Below are positions 1 through 8,464 of a stretch of 64,000 bases of DNA, piece by piece (within the stretch, counting starts at the first letter, position 1; every line of letters starts with the position of its first letter). Both the position numbers and the translations under genes were made by a program. The stretch is taken from positions 1,178,001-1,242,000 of the forward strand of contig OZ244780.1 in assembly GCA_965219565.1 (NCBI GenBank). Direction: 5' to 3'. The stretch comes from DAOUJI01 sp965219565 (GTDB lineage: Bacteria; Chloroflexota; Dehalococcoidia; Lucifugimonadales; JAGWBF01). The notes below the pieces were generated by a model that did not search any database, was not told the origin of the DNA, and worked only from the letters and a program-made list of their open reading frames with translations.

Positions 1-2
1 CC

Positions 3-470
3 GTGACCCTGGCGCTCTGTGACCTTGCCGTGCTGGTCAAGGAGCAGCTCCGGAATACGCTGGGGTGGGACATCACAATCAGGCAGAGGGATCCCGCGGT
101 TCAAAACGAGGCGTTCAGGGACGGAGACTTCCAGTTCGCTGCCACCGCTGTAGCCGTCCAGAACTATGATGCAGATGGGGCGGCCAACACCTACGCCGAA
201 GGGGGCGGGCAATACTACGTGCATACCGGATTCTACAACCCCGACGCCCAGCCGCTATGGGGCCAGGTACTTAGGGAGTCGGACCGCGCCAAGAGACAAG
301 AGCTGATGGCGCAGGCCCATGAGTTCCTCTTGCAGGACAACGCATTCCCCTTCCTGTACTACCAGACCGAGATAGTGCCGGTGGACAAGCGGATCCACAA
401 CTGGAATACGCCCTCTTATTACAGTGACCACAAGAAGCACGAGCACCTGTGGTGCGACCCCGAGTGCTAG
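3..470 (+). CDS. ABC transporter solute-binding protein, family 5, C-terminal part (5' end outside window)
   Basis: This is the last 155 codons of an extracytoplasmic binding protein of the peptide/nickel (SBP_bac_5) type. The reading frame is already open at the window edge, so the true start lies upstream. The C-terminal lobe is recognisable from a run ending in DGDFQFAA, the following NYDADGAAN stretch, and the helix with RESDRAKRQELMAQAHEFL, which matches the usual conserved end of this family. It would bind a small peptide or other organic solute outside the membrane and pass it to a DppBC-type permease. It is less like the two complete binding proteins further along the window than those are like each other. 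Confident on family, not on substrate. Confidence 0.8.
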   Translation: MTLALCDLAVLVKEQLRNTLGWDITIRQRDPAVQNEAFRDGDFQFAATAVAVQNYDADGAANTYAEGGGQYYVHTGFYNPDAQPLWGQVLRESDRAKRQELMAQAHEFLLQDNAFPFLYYQTEIVPVDKRIHNWNTPSYYSDHKKHEHLWCDPEC

Positions 471-525
471 AAGCTGAGGGCAAAGCCCGGGGTGCTGTCA
501 TATAGTAGGGCAGGAGGTGCGATGG

Positions 526-1935
526 ATGGCCACCCAAGAAATGATCGACATAGCTCACTTGATGAGGCGGGCTGGGTTCGGTGCAACTCGAGACGAGTTG
601 GAGGGACTGGTGGCCAGGGGCTACGAGCAGGTGGTGGAGGAGTTGCTGGACCCCGACGAATATGGCATACCTCCGATGGACGACCGGCTTCTGATCCGTG
701 TGCAACCGGCGCTGTGCGGATATGGTGGAAACCCAAAGGACGCCTGTACCCACCATATGCACTGCCTGATCAACAACCCGCGTCCGCTCGAAGAGAAAAT
801 GGCGCTCTTCTGGCACACGGTTTTCGCCACTGGTGCAACAAAGGTATCCAAAGCCCAGGAGATGGTGAGCCAGATGAACATGTTCCGCAAGTGTGGCCTG
901 GGCAACTACCGAGACCTCCTTCTAGAGTTGTCCAAGAACCCTGCCATGATCTACTGGCTGGATAACAACGAAAACCACAAGCAGCAGCCCAACGAGAACT
1001 GGGGACGGGAGTTGCTGGAGCTCTTTTCCATGGGGCAGGGCAACTACACCGAAGAGGACGTGTACGAGTGCGCTAGGGCCTTTACCGGCTGGACCATTGC
1101 GCCCACACCACCCAGTAGTGGAATCGGTACATTTCCATGGCGCTTCCAATACCGGCCTGATGACCACGACGATGAAGAGAAGCGCTTTCTGGGGCAGAAA
1201 GGCCGGTTCAACGGAGAGGACGTCATCGATATCATAGTGAGGCAGCCGGCCACGGTCCGGTTCATAGCCCGCCACCTCTACAACTTCTTTGTGGCCGACG
1301 AGGTGCAAGTACCGGGATGGCTGCACACTCCTCCCAGGGACGCGGTGGCCGTCAACATAATAGCCGACGCCCTGGTCTCCTCGGACTATGAGATGAAGTA
1401 CACTCTGCGGATGATTTTCAACTCCGACTTTTTTAAAAATTCCCGGTTCCAGAGGGTGAAGAGCCCGGCTGAACATGTGACGAGTGTATGCAGGCTTGTG
1501 GGCGACTTCAGGTATCCCAGGCTAGGACTGGACCTCCTGGGCTATGAATGCTCATACATGGGACAACAACCTAGCGACCCGCCCAGCGTGGAGGGATGGC
1601 ACTACGGTGCCGAGTGGCTAGACAGCGGAGCCCTGGTGAAGCGGGTCAACTTTGCCGTTGATGCCGTTTCCAACATAGGCTACCCGGGCGTCCAGGCTAT
1701 TGTCAGCATGGTCAGGGCCATGGGCAGCCTGGGGCCTGAGGCTATTGTAGATGCCTGTCTGGACATAATGGGCCCTCTGGAGGTCCAGCCCTCTACCCGT
1801 GACGAGTTGATTGATGCGGCTCGATCGGATGGTGAATTGAATTGGGAGACGGAGGACCTAGAGCGAGAGTCGACCAACCGGGTACTGGGCATATTGACTT
1901 TGATAGCATCCACCAGAGAGTACCAGATGTGCTAG
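526..1935 (+). CDS. DUF1800 domain protein
   Basis: A 469-residue protein of the DUF1800 family, whose biochemical role is unknown; members are often found near DUF1501 or secreted-protein genes. The N-terminus has the family signature HLMRRAGFGAT (about residues 9-19). Around residue 156 it carries the hallmark NENWGRELLELFSMG, followed by ECARAFTGW. Start choice: a GTG nine bases upstream (517) is in frame, but the AGGAGG at 512-517 overlaps it and sits 8 bases before the ATG at 526, so the ATG is preferred. No signal peptide is visible, and no DUF1501 partner lies next to it; the downstream neighbour is an NHL-repeat protein on the same strand. Confidence 0.85.
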   Translation: MATQEMIDIAHLMRRAGFGATRDELEGLVARGYEQVVEELLDPDEYGIPPMDDRLLIRVQPALCGYGGNPKDACTHHMHCLINNPRPLEEKMALFWHTVFATGATKVSKAQEMVSQMNMFRKCGLGNYRDLLLELSKNPAMIYWLDNNENHKQQPNENWGRELLELFSMGQGNYTEEDVYECARAFTGWTIAPTPPSSGIGTFPWRFQYRPDDHDDEEKRFLGQKGRFNGEDVIDIIVRQPATVRFIARHLYNFFVADEVQVPGWLHTPPRDAVAVNIIADALVSSDYEMKYTLRMIFNSDFFKNSRFQRVKSPAEHVTSVCRLVGDFRYPRLGLDLLGYECSYMGQQPSDPPSVEGWHYGAEWLDSGALVKRVNFAVDAVSNIGYPGVQAIVSMVRAMGSLGPEAIVDACLDIMGPLEVQPSTRDELIDAARSDGELNWETEDLERESTNRVLGILTLIASTREYQMC

Positions 1936-2000
1936 CACCCACCATTTATCATGGTCCTCGGGGTATGTCTTGATATACCGAGTGTGGAAAGGAGGGGTCA

Positions 2001-3173
2001 ATGCCAACAAAGTATGTGGGTAGCCGTATTTACAATTATGATTTTTCCCTGGGGACGACCGGTACTGGGGGGAAAAGTTTCTACGTGCCCGTTGACTTCG
2101 CCTTGGGTTCCGGAGGAAGCCTGTACGTGCTCAGCAGGGGCAAGGAGGGTTTTCCCCTACAGGGAATAACCAAGTGTACTCTGGACCATGAGTTCGTCTG
2201 GGAGGACCGGGCAATGAAGTTCCTGGACATGCAGGCGCCCATGCCCAACTCCATTGCCGTAGACAGCCAGGAGAACGTGTACGTCTCCGAGGAGCAGACA
2301 AACCACATTTACATATTCGACCGCGATGGGAACCGCCTTGGCAACTGGGGGTCTGGTAGCAAGGGCATCACCCTGTCGGCGCCTAGTTTTTTTGGGCAAA
2401 ACGAGGTTGCCCTGGAGTCCCTTCCCAGTTGGAACTCCGAGGACCTCGGTGAGCGTCTTATGCCCATCTCAAATAACTACTCCATACCATTTCAGATGTA
2501 CCTCAAAAAGGTGGGGGCCATTGATACTTCGGGGGACGGAGATTTGAATGGTCCCAGTGGCCTAACCTTCGACCATGATGACAATTTGTTCATCTCGGAC
2601 AGCTACAACCACCGCGTCCAGAAATTCACCAAAGACGGCGCCTTCCTGGCCAAGTTTGGGAGGTATGGCAACGAGGAGGGCGAGCTTAGTCTGCCATGGG
2701 GCCTTGCTATTGATAAGGACGGCAACGTGTACGTGGCCGACTGGGGCAACTCCAGGGTGCAGAAGTTTTCCAGTGAAGGACGGCACCTGGTCACTTTTGG
2801 GGCGCCCGGGTCTGGAGAAGGGGAATTGCACAGGCCTTCCGGTGTGGCGGTGGACGAAGAAGGCGACGTGTACGTTACTGACTGGGACGTCCACCGGCTG
2901 GTCATATATGACGCCGATGGGAAGTACCTGACGTCCTTCGAGGGTGATGAAGTGGAACCGTCCCCCTGGCGTCAGGAGAGAATTGAAGAAGAGTTGGATG
3001 TCAGAAACGCCCGAAAAAGGGCGGAGGACTTATCCATAGAGAAGAAGTTCAGGTGGCCTGTGGCGGTGAACGTGGACGATGAGGGCCGGATTATGGTATT
3101 GGAGTCTCAGGCCGCCCGCATTCAGGTGTACGTTAAAGAGAAACACTGGGTAGAACCCCCGTATAACATATAA
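2001..3173 (+). CDS. NHL-repeat (beta-propeller) protein
   Basis: A 390-residue protein built of NHL-type propeller blades. Clear blades begin near residues 68, 180, 230, 277 and 351, each with the pattern P-x-G-[VLI]-A-[VI]-D then [NV]-[VL]-[YF]-[VI]-[AST]-[DE]. Examples are GLAIDKDGNVYVADWGNSRV and GVAVDEEGDVYVTDWDVHRL. Such propellers bind proteins, RNA or ligands, or act as lactonase/lyase-like enzymes; nothing here fixes which. The ATG at 2001 has GGAGG five bases upstream. No signal peptide is evident. It lies about 65 bases downstream of the DUF1800 gene on the same strand, so the two may be cotranscribed. The IS3 element is inserted shortly after its stop codon. Confidence 0.85.
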   Translation: MPTKYVGSRIYNYDFSLGTTGTGGKSFYVPVDFALGSGGSLYVLSRGKEGFPLQGITKCTLDHEFVWEDRAMKFLDMQAPMPNSIAVDSQENVYVSEEQTNHIYIFDRDGNRLGNWGSGSKGITLSAPSFFGQNEVALESLPSWNSEDLGERLMPISNNYSIPFQMYLKKVGAIDTSGDGDLNGPSGLTFDHDDNLFISDSYNHRVQKFTKDGAFLAKFGRYGNEEGELSLPWGLAIDKDGNVYVADWGNSRVQKFSSEGRHLVTFGAPGSGEGELHRPSGVAVDEEGDVYVTDWDVHRLVIYDADGKYLTSFEGDEVEPSPWRQERIEEELDVRNARKRAEDLSIEKKFRWPVAVNVDDEGRIMVLESQAARIQVYVKEKHWVEPPYNI

Positions 3174-3240
3174 GACAGCTACTTAAGACCGACTACACTC
3201 CCCGGGATTGGCTCCAAGGCGATGGCAACCGTGAGAACTG

Positions 3241-3265
3241 AGGTGGACCCAGGAAACTGGACAGG
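3241..3265 (+). repeat. Left terminal inverted repeat of the IS3 element
   Basis: The 25 bases starting AGGTGGACCC and ending TGGACAGG match the reverse complement of 4547-4571 at about 20 positions. The outer TGGACCC and inner TGGACAGG blocks are identical. Confidence 0.85.
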
Positions 3266-3328
3266 TAGTTAAGCGAGAGTCCTGCTCCTAAACTGAAGGC
3301 AGCCGTCGCTGTCAGGAAGGAGTGGGAA

Positions 3329-3613
3329 ATGTCGAAACAACGGAGAAAGCACAACCCGGCTTTCAAGGCCAAGGTGGCTCTGGAGGCGGTGAAGGGGGAG
3401 GAAACGGTGGCCCAACTGGCGGCGAGGTACCAGGTCCACCCCAGCCAGATTCAGGCTTGGAAAAAAGCCCTGACCTCGGGAGCCGCCGGTGTGTTCAGCA
3501 ACGGGCAAGATCAGAAGGCCAGTAGCGACGCCGCCCTGATCGCCCGGCTGTACCAGGAAATCGGACAGCTGAAGGTGGAGCGGGATTTCTTGTTCGAGAG
3601 GTCCGGTCCATGA
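3329..3613 (+). CDS. IS3-family transposase subunit OrfA
   Basis: A 94-residue OrfA with an N-terminal helix-turn-helix (KHNPAFKAKVALEAVKGEE, then VAQLAARYQVHPSQIQAWK, about residues 8-45). A leucine-rich helix near the C-terminus (ALIARLYQEIGQLKVERDFL) is typical of the OrfA dimerisation zipper. The ATG has AAGGAG upstream. It ends with an ATGA overlap into orfB, which allows translational coupling; no A6G-type slippery run is obvious at the junction. OrfA binds the IS ends and works with OrfB, made here from a separate and broken frame. Confidence 0.92.
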   Translation: MSKQRRKHNPAFKAKVALEAVKGEETVAQLAARYQVHPSQIQAWKKALTSGAAGVFSNGQDQKASSDAALIARLYQEIGQLKVERDFLFERSGP

Positions 3614-4559
3614 GCCTGGCCCAGCGGCGGGGGATGGTGGACCGGGAGCTCCGATCGTTGTCGATAGCGCGGCAGTGCGCCTTGCTGGGAGTGGCCCGTT
3701 CCAGCCTGTACTATCGACCCAGGGAAGCCTCCGGCGAGGACCTGGCCTTGATGCAGGCCATGGACCGGCAGTACCTGGATACACCCTTCTACGGGTCGAG
3801 GCGCATGAAGGTCTGGCTGGCGCGGGAGGGCGCAGGTGCGTGAGCCGGAAGCGGGTGCAGCGGCTGATGCGCATCATGGGGCTGCGGGCCATCTACCGGA
3901 GTCCCCGTACCAGCCAGCCGGCGCCGGAGCACCGGGTCTATCCTTATCTGTTGGAAAAGATCAGAGTTGCCAGGCCCAATCAGGCGTGGGCCGCCGACAT
4001 CACCTACTTGCCCATGGCCCGGGGATTCCTCTACCTGGTGGCCATCATGGACTGGCACAGTCGGTACGTGGTGGCCTGGCGATTGTCCAACACCCTGGAG
4101 GCCGACTTCTGCGTCGACGCCTTGAAGGAGGCTCTGGAGCAGGGCCAGCCGGAGGTCTTCAACACCGACCAAGGCAGCCAATTCACCAGCCTGGAGTTCA
4201 CCCATGTGCTGCAGGAACAAGGGGTGAAGATCAGCATGGATGGGAAGGGGCGGTACACCGACAACATCTTTGTGGAGCGGTTGTGGCGCACCGTGAAGTA
4301 CGAGGAGGTGTACCTGAAAGCCTACGCCAACGCCAGTGAAGCCAGGAGGGAACTGGGCGCCTACCTCCGGTTCTACAACGACCAGAGACCTCATCAAGCC
4401 TTGGGCTACCGGACACCGGCCGAGGTGTTCCACCAGGTGACCGATGTTGGAGAAGAGGGGGCGGTTCAGGCCAAGGAGTCTCCAATAGCCCAGACGCTGG
4501 TATCATTGGCAGGAGCAGCGGGACTCTCGCCTAATTCCACCGCGATCCTGTCCAACTGA
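3610..4559 (+). pseudogene. IS3-family transposase OrfB (integrase domain), frameshifted
   Basis: The N-terminal piece (3610-3843) reads through FYGSRRMKVWLAREG and then goes out of frame to a TGA at 3841-3843. The remainder continues in the next frame as RRCVSRKRVQRLMRIMGL and runs to 4559. The break lies at the G-run near 3826-3830, where one missing G would restore the normal reading. The DDE catalytic residues are all in the second frame: D in WAADITYL, D in NTDQGSQF, E in NIFVERLW. So the catalytic core is intact but cannot be made from the orfB start without a -1 shift. A sequencing indel or a programmed shift is possible, but loss of function by indel is simplest. Confidence 0.85.
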
Positions 4560-4571
4560 CCGGGTCCACCT
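4547..4571 (-). repeat. Right terminal inverted repeat of the IS3 element
   Basis: The reverse complement begins AGGTGGACCC and ends TTGGACAGG, pairing with 3241-3265. The orfB stop codon (4557-4559) falls inside it. Confidence 0.85.
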
Positions 4572-4873
4572 AAAACCGTCAGCGACTCCAGAGGATAATG
4601 TAGTTCTAACTCTTTATGGGAACGAACGGCCTCAGCCCTTGAAGTCTGGTGCGGCAGAGCGGCAGGATGAAGATGCCGCCGGTGGCTGACATTTTAACCT
4701 GGGCTCCTCAATGGTCTTCTATAGCCACTAGGGTCTTTGAGGCTGCCTGCCGAAAATAGAACGGTTCGCCGATTGCAGCAAATCGTAGGGAAAGTCCGGA
4801 TTTGGGGCGTCTAATCAAAGGGAATATTGTAGTCTCCGTGTTGATATAACGTTCACACCAATGGAGGAGAACT
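4572..4873. other. Intergenic stretch between IS3 and the Rieske gene
   Basis: About 300 bases with no supported gene. A ribosome binding site (GGAGGA, 4863-4868) at its end serves the next gene. I see no clear promoter or repeat in it. Confidence 0.5.
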
Positions 4874-5194
4874 GTGCCGGAGGAATTCATCAAGGTGGCC
4901 GAGATCGGAGAGTTGAAACCGGGGAAAATGCGACGGGTAAGGATGGGCAGTCAACGGATATTGCTTTGTAACTACCGAGGTAGCATCTATGCGGTGGCCA
5001 ACAGTTGCACCCACGAAGACGGGCTCCTGGACAAGGGTCTGTTTTATGAGCACGAGATAGTGTGCCCGCTCCATGGTGCGTCCTTCGATGTTAGGACAGG
5101 TGAGGTGGTAACCCCACCGGCGATGCAAGAGCTCACGGTCTATCAAGTGAAGGTAGAGGGCAACGACATCCTGATAGGTCATCCTTCAGAGTAG
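4874..5194 (+). CDS. Small Rieske [2Fe-2S] protein
   Basis: A 106-residue soluble Rieske protein. The cluster motif is complete: CTHEDG (C-x-H, about residues 42-44) and CPLHGASFD (C-x2-H, about 62-65), followed by the usual GEVVTPPA loop. There is no membrane segment, so it resembles BphF/NirD-type electron carriers rather than bc1 Rieske proteins. The start is GTG with GGAGGA six bases upstream. No oxygenase or reductase partner is adjacent; the upstream neighbour is the IS element and the next gene is a convergent lactonase. It probably carries electrons to an oxygenase encoded elsewhere; that part is inference. Confidence 0.9.
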   Translation: MPEEFIKVAEIGELKPGKMRRVRMGSQRILLCNYRGSIYAVANSCTHEDGLLDKGLFYEHEIVCPLHGASFDVRTGEVVTPPAMQELTVYQVKVEGNDILIGHPSE

Positions 5195-5497
5195 AGGCCA
5201 CCCGCCAAGGATTCGGTCTTAGAAAGTTCCTTTTGAAACGGCCATAAGAAGCGAATACCTCCATCTGTTAACGAATACCCGAAAATGGAGCTCTGACCGT
5301 CGGCAGCTTAGCTGTCGCAACAGAATCTACCCACTCCTCAATCCTTCCATTCAGACGGTAGGCTTTATCTCGACCAGAGTTTGAGGTTCCTGACTAAGAT
5401 GGTAGCCAAGGCAACTCAATGACCTTAGCCATTGCGCAGATCGGACGCGATACGGCCATCCCGAAGGGCTTAAGTTAGAGCTTATTTCCCTTGGGCG
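5195..5497. other. Intergenic stretch with no recognised feature
   Basis: About 300 bases between the convergent Rieske and lactonase genes. Only short incidental frames are present. I see no strong hairpin followed by a T-run. Confidence 0.5.
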
Positions 5498-6385
5498 TTA
5501 CTTAACAGGGAGGGGGACTCCTTGGACCTTTGATTGGATACGGTAGAGGGACTCTATATCGGTGACAAAAAGAGTCTTAAGGTCGTCGCCTCCCCAGGCA
5601 CAGTTCGTTGTCTGTCTCGAGCCGGTCAGTATCGTCCCCAGGTGTTTGCCCGAAGAATCGATAATCCAGATTCCACCAGGTCCTGCACAGTAGATATTCC
5701 CCTCCACATCCACCTTCATGCCGTCGGGGACCCCTGGAAGGTCACTGGTGAACTCCAGGAAGACGGGGTGTGTCTGCGGTTCAAGTGTGCCTAGGGTTGT
5801 GACGTTAAATCCTCTGATCTGTCCCATTCGAGAGTCGTCGATGTACATCACGGTCTCATCGGGAGAGAAGGCCAGGCCGTTTGGGGCCACGAAGTCAGCC
5901 ACCAATAGAGTAATAGTGCCCAGGTCGGGAGTGACTCGGTACACGCCGAAATAGTCCAACTGCCGCTCCTCGGGAGGGACGCCTCCCCCGGGGTCTGTGA
6001 AGTAGATGCTTCCGTCGGACTTCACCACCACGTCATTAGGCCGGTTTAACCGCCAGCCCTTGTAACTGCTGGCCACTACAGTAATGCTGCCGTCGGGCTC
6101 AGTTCGTGTCACCCGCCGGGAGGCGTGTTCGCATGCAATAAGCCGGCCCTGGAGGTCCCGAGTCAACCCGTTGGCCTGGTTGGTCGGTTCAAGAAACACC
6201 GATACACCTTCGCCGGGGTCCCACTTCATCCTGCGATTGTTGCGGATGTCGCTATACACCAGGCAGCCGGCCTCTCGGTACCACACCGGCCCCTCGGCGG
6301 TGAGATGTCCTGTGCTAAGCTGCTGCAATTCCTGGCTCGAGTCCAGGATATGGTCCAGTTCCGGTGAAACGCGTTGGATGGGCAT
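5498..6385 (-). CDS. SMP-30/gluconolactonase/LRE family protein
   Basis: A six-bladed propeller hydrolase of the SMP-30 family (295 residues), expected to hydrolyse sugar- or cyclic-ester lactones using a bound divalent metal. Family motifs in order: TAEGPVWY (metal Glu, about residue 31), ANGLTRD, NRPNDVVV (Asn), APNGLAFSPDE (Asn), GVPDGMKVD (Asp). Start choice: the frame opens 25 codons earlier, but the ATG at 6385 has GGGAGG five bases upstream and gives the usual family N-terminus. It is a paralog of the lactonase at 26049-27038, which sits in a catabolic island, so a similar role in opening a lactone intermediate is likely. The substrate is unknown. Confidence 0.88.
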   Translation of the reverse strand: MPIQRVSPELDHILDSSQELQQLSTGHLTAEGPVWYREAGCLVYSDIRNNRRMKWDPGEGVSVFLEPTNQANGLTRDLQGRLIACEHASRRVTRTEPDGSITVVASSYKGWRLNRPNDVVVKSDGSIYFTDPGGGVPPEERQLDYFGVYRVTPDLGTITLLVADFVAPNGLAFSPDETVMYIDDSRMGQIRGFNVTTLGTLEPQTHPVFLEFTSDLPGVPDGMKVDVEGNIYCAGPGGIWIIDSSGKHLGTILTGSRQTTNCAWGGDDLKTLFVTDIESLYRIQSKVQGVPLPVK

Positions 6386-6643
6386 AATGGCCTCCCTAAA
6401 GTCGTTTGTCAGCCGAGAAGTTGGCAACATTCTCGCAACAAAAGCCGAGTGACGGAACAATGCAGACCGAGCTGTCTAGGCGCGAAGGAGTTCCTACTGG
6501 AACTAAAACGAGATGTAAACAAATATGCCGGACCAGGGTGGCACGGGCACCTTAGACCTGAGACCTTCGCACCTACTATTCCGCCGATTCCACCTAGGCC
6601 CAATTTTATATTCAAAATCAATTTTCTGCCACCAGCAGCGTCG

Positions 6644-6916
6644 ATGTCAGCTGAATCCCGCTCCGAACATTTTCAGAGTCTCCTTGGTGGCGCGGACGTC
6701 GGGGTTCAGGTTGAGGACCCGCAGGCGGCCCATATCGCGATTGGGGGGCCTATTGCCCCGACGCGAAGGTCCTCCGGCCCCGGGGTCGGCGGATTTATAT
6801 CCTATTACGGCCTTTGGAGATGGATCATAGGCGCCGTTTCTGCAGTGGGAGCCCTAGCGATTCTGATTTCTGTAGCCCTTCTTCACCGCAGGCCCCAGCG
6901 TGCTACGTCTATTTAA
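6644..6916 (+). CDS. Possible small single-pass membrane protein, weak
   Basis: A 90-codon frame beginning MSAESRSEHF. Its C-terminal part has a plausible transmembrane helix (WIIGAVSAVGALAILISVAL, about residues 58-77) followed by basic HRRPQR. That arrangement fits an inner-membrane anchor with a short cytoplasmic tail. Against it, there is no good ribosome binding site before the ATG, I recognise no family, and the region around it looks non-coding. It could equally be a chance frame or the eroded end of an older gene. Confidence 0.22.
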   Translation: MSAESRSEHFQSLLGGADVGVQVEDPQAAHIAIGGPIAPTRRSSGPGVGGFISYYGLWRWIIGAVSAVGALAILISVALLHRRPQRATSI

Positions 6917-7200
6917 GGTGAAACCAAAGCGACTGCCGATTGGACTTCGAATATAGAGATTCGAGCCGTTGAGCAACCCTTGGAGAATTGTCCAAAGACA
7001 GGGCTGGAACGATAGGGTGCGCCATACAAGCCCTTATATCGGATGCTCGTGACTTACCGAGAACGGCCTCCTGTACAAGCAGCGAAGCTTCGCTGGGTCC
7101 TGCCGTCAAAGCGGTGTGCAGACGTGGCGTTGCCGAATAGAACTCCCATTATCCTGTAGACTGGCATACCGATTCCGAAAGGTTACTGGACTACAACTAG

Positions 7201-7235
7201 TTCGAAAACGGTACTGCGTACAGTCCCCTCAGGCC
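7201..7235 (+). repeat. Imperfect 35-bp repeat, copy 1
   Basis: Aligned without gaps to 10842-10876 it matches at 28 of 35 positions, including an identical 12-base run GTACAGTCCCCT. The core here is GTAC-TGC-GTAC. The two copies flank the phosphotransferase, methyltransferase and sulfatase block in the same orientation. Confidence 0.5.
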
Positions 7236-7312
7236 CACCAATCTCGGCCGTGGCTGACTGTAGTTAGTACAGAGTGCCACCTTGGAAATTCTGTTGGCAG
7301 ACCTCTTTGGTC

Positions 7313-8431
7313 TTAGGCGGAAAGCATTTCTGTGCAGTTGAGGTCTGATATGGCGGCGTCGAGGCGCTGCAATGTGTTGTACAGGTACCTTTTGGCCCGT
7401 AGACCATCGAAGTTGCAGTGTCCCCCTGTGACCACCCAGAAAACGAGAACTTCCATCATGGATAGCCGGTAATCATGTAAGCACTCTTCGAACGAGTAAC
7501 CGCTCACGCCGCAATGGATCAGTGTGTTGTGATAGCTTCGCAGGAGACCGATCTCGTGGTCTCGTCGCTGGCCGGGGGAGAACGCTTCACTGACGAAGGT
7601 AGCCACGTCGTAGACACCCCTGCTGCGCGTACAGAACTCCCAATCTATGACAGTAAGAGGTCCGCGACCCGGCGAATGGGGAAAGAAGCAATTGTCGAGG
7701 CGATAGTCGCCATGAACCATGGTGCGAGGATGTCTGGTTAGTGTGGCCTTTATCTTCGGGATATCAACGGCTAGGCGTTCACCAACTAGTCTCAAACCAC
7801 GCTGCATGCCCTCCTCGCTCTTTTCCACAAGAGATTTCCACGCATCGGCGTAAACTTCCTGGTAATCGCCGGTTTCACCGTCCTTCAGTGGGACCCACTC
7901 CAGCCGGTCCAAGCAGGGGTTGCCCCACCAAGAGGCATGGAATTTGGCCAACTCGCTCAAGCACAGACGGGCCTCGGCCAACGAGCAACCCGCCACACTG
8001 TCACCTTGCCGGGCCCACGTGATATCCTCCAACAGCACAACCGTATTCCCGGTCGTTGGGTCTGTATGTGAATAGTAGCTCTTAGGAGTCCGCAACGGTC
8101 CGCGTCCCGCAAGGTGTTGGTAGAAGCTGACTTCGCGCCGTTGATGTCCCAACCTGTCTGAGAGGTTCTTCAACAAGGGGTCTGCGGAGGGAAGCTTGGC
8201 TATGATGCTGGCAGGCAGGGCCGTAGGGTCGCCCTCGTATTGGGGCTCGAGTCGGGCCACCTGGTTCATAAACCCGTTTCCGCCCGTAATGGTCTCTGCC
8301 GACAGGCGTATCACGCGGGCGCTCCGTGTGGCATCTCTACTATGCAGCGCGTCGGTCAACCAACGTGGGGTAATCTCTTCGAGGTTTCTGGGGACGCGCA
8401 AACTGGCCATGTTAATCCCATAGGCTGGCAC
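7313..8431 (-). CDS. APH-family phosphotransferase (kinase fold)
   Basis: A 372-residue protein of the aminoglycoside phosphotransferase/choline-kinase superfamily. It has the catalytic loop HGDYRLDN (residues 240-247), the metal-binding DWE (263-265), the nucleotide-binding lysine in IIAKLPS (about 79) and a matching Glu near residue 100. This branch phosphorylates small hydroxyl compounds or acts as a fatty-acyl-linked or sterol-like kinase; the substrate cannot be read from sequence. The GTG start at 8431 is followed by an in-frame ATG at 8410, and neither has a strong ribosome binding site. It is the last gene of a minus-strand run: sulfatase, methyltransferase (33 bases upstream), phosphotransferase. 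Not a predicted antibiotic-resistance gene; the context is metabolic. Confidence 0.82.
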   Translation of the reverse strand: MPAYGINMASLRVPRNLEEITPRWLTDALHSRDATRSARVIRLSAETITGGNGFMNQVARLEPQYEGDPTALPASIIAKLPSADPLLKNLSDRLGHQRREVSFYQHLAGRGPLRTPKSYYSHTDPTTGNTVVLLEDITWARQGDSVAGCSLAEARLCLSELAKFHASWWGNPCLDRLEWVPLKDGETGDYQEVYADAWKSLVEKSEEGMQRGLRLVGERLAVDIPKIKATLTRHPRTMVHGDYRLDNCFFPHSPGRGPLTVIDWEFCTRSRGVYDVATFVSEAFSPGQRRDHEIGLLRSYHNTLIHCGVSGYSFEECLHDYRLSMMEVLVFWVVTGGHCNFDGLRAKRYLYNTLQRLDAAISDLNCTEMLSA

Positions 8432-8464
8432 AAGCTCGGTCGCGGACGCAGGGCTCTTCGGACT

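Larger units (their letters stand above)
3241..4571 (+). mobile_element. IS3-family insertion sequence, about 1.33 kb
   Basis: A complete-looking IS3-family element bounded by imperfect 25-bp inverted repeats (3241-3265 and 4547-4571). It contains orfA (3329-3613) and orfB (3610-4559), which overlap by ATGA. orfB ends inside the right repeat, as is usual for compact IS elements. I could not find a convincing 3-4 bp target duplication next to the ends. orfB carries a frameshift, so this copy is probably no longer autonomous. It sits between the NHL gene and a Rieske gene without breaking either. Confidence 0.9.
6386..7312. other. Long gene-poor stretch
   Basis: About 930 bases between the lactonase start and the end of the phosphotransferase gene. 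It holds one weak small ORF (6644-6916, listed separately) and the first copy of an imperfect 35-bp repeat (7201-7235). The rest shows no convincing coding signal on either strand. Confidence 0.5.

Noticed and set aside
7313..8431. Aminoglycoside resistance gene
   Set aside because: The fold is APH-like but belongs to the broad kinase group, and the neighbours (methyltransferase, sulfatase-fold hydrolase) point to metabolism.
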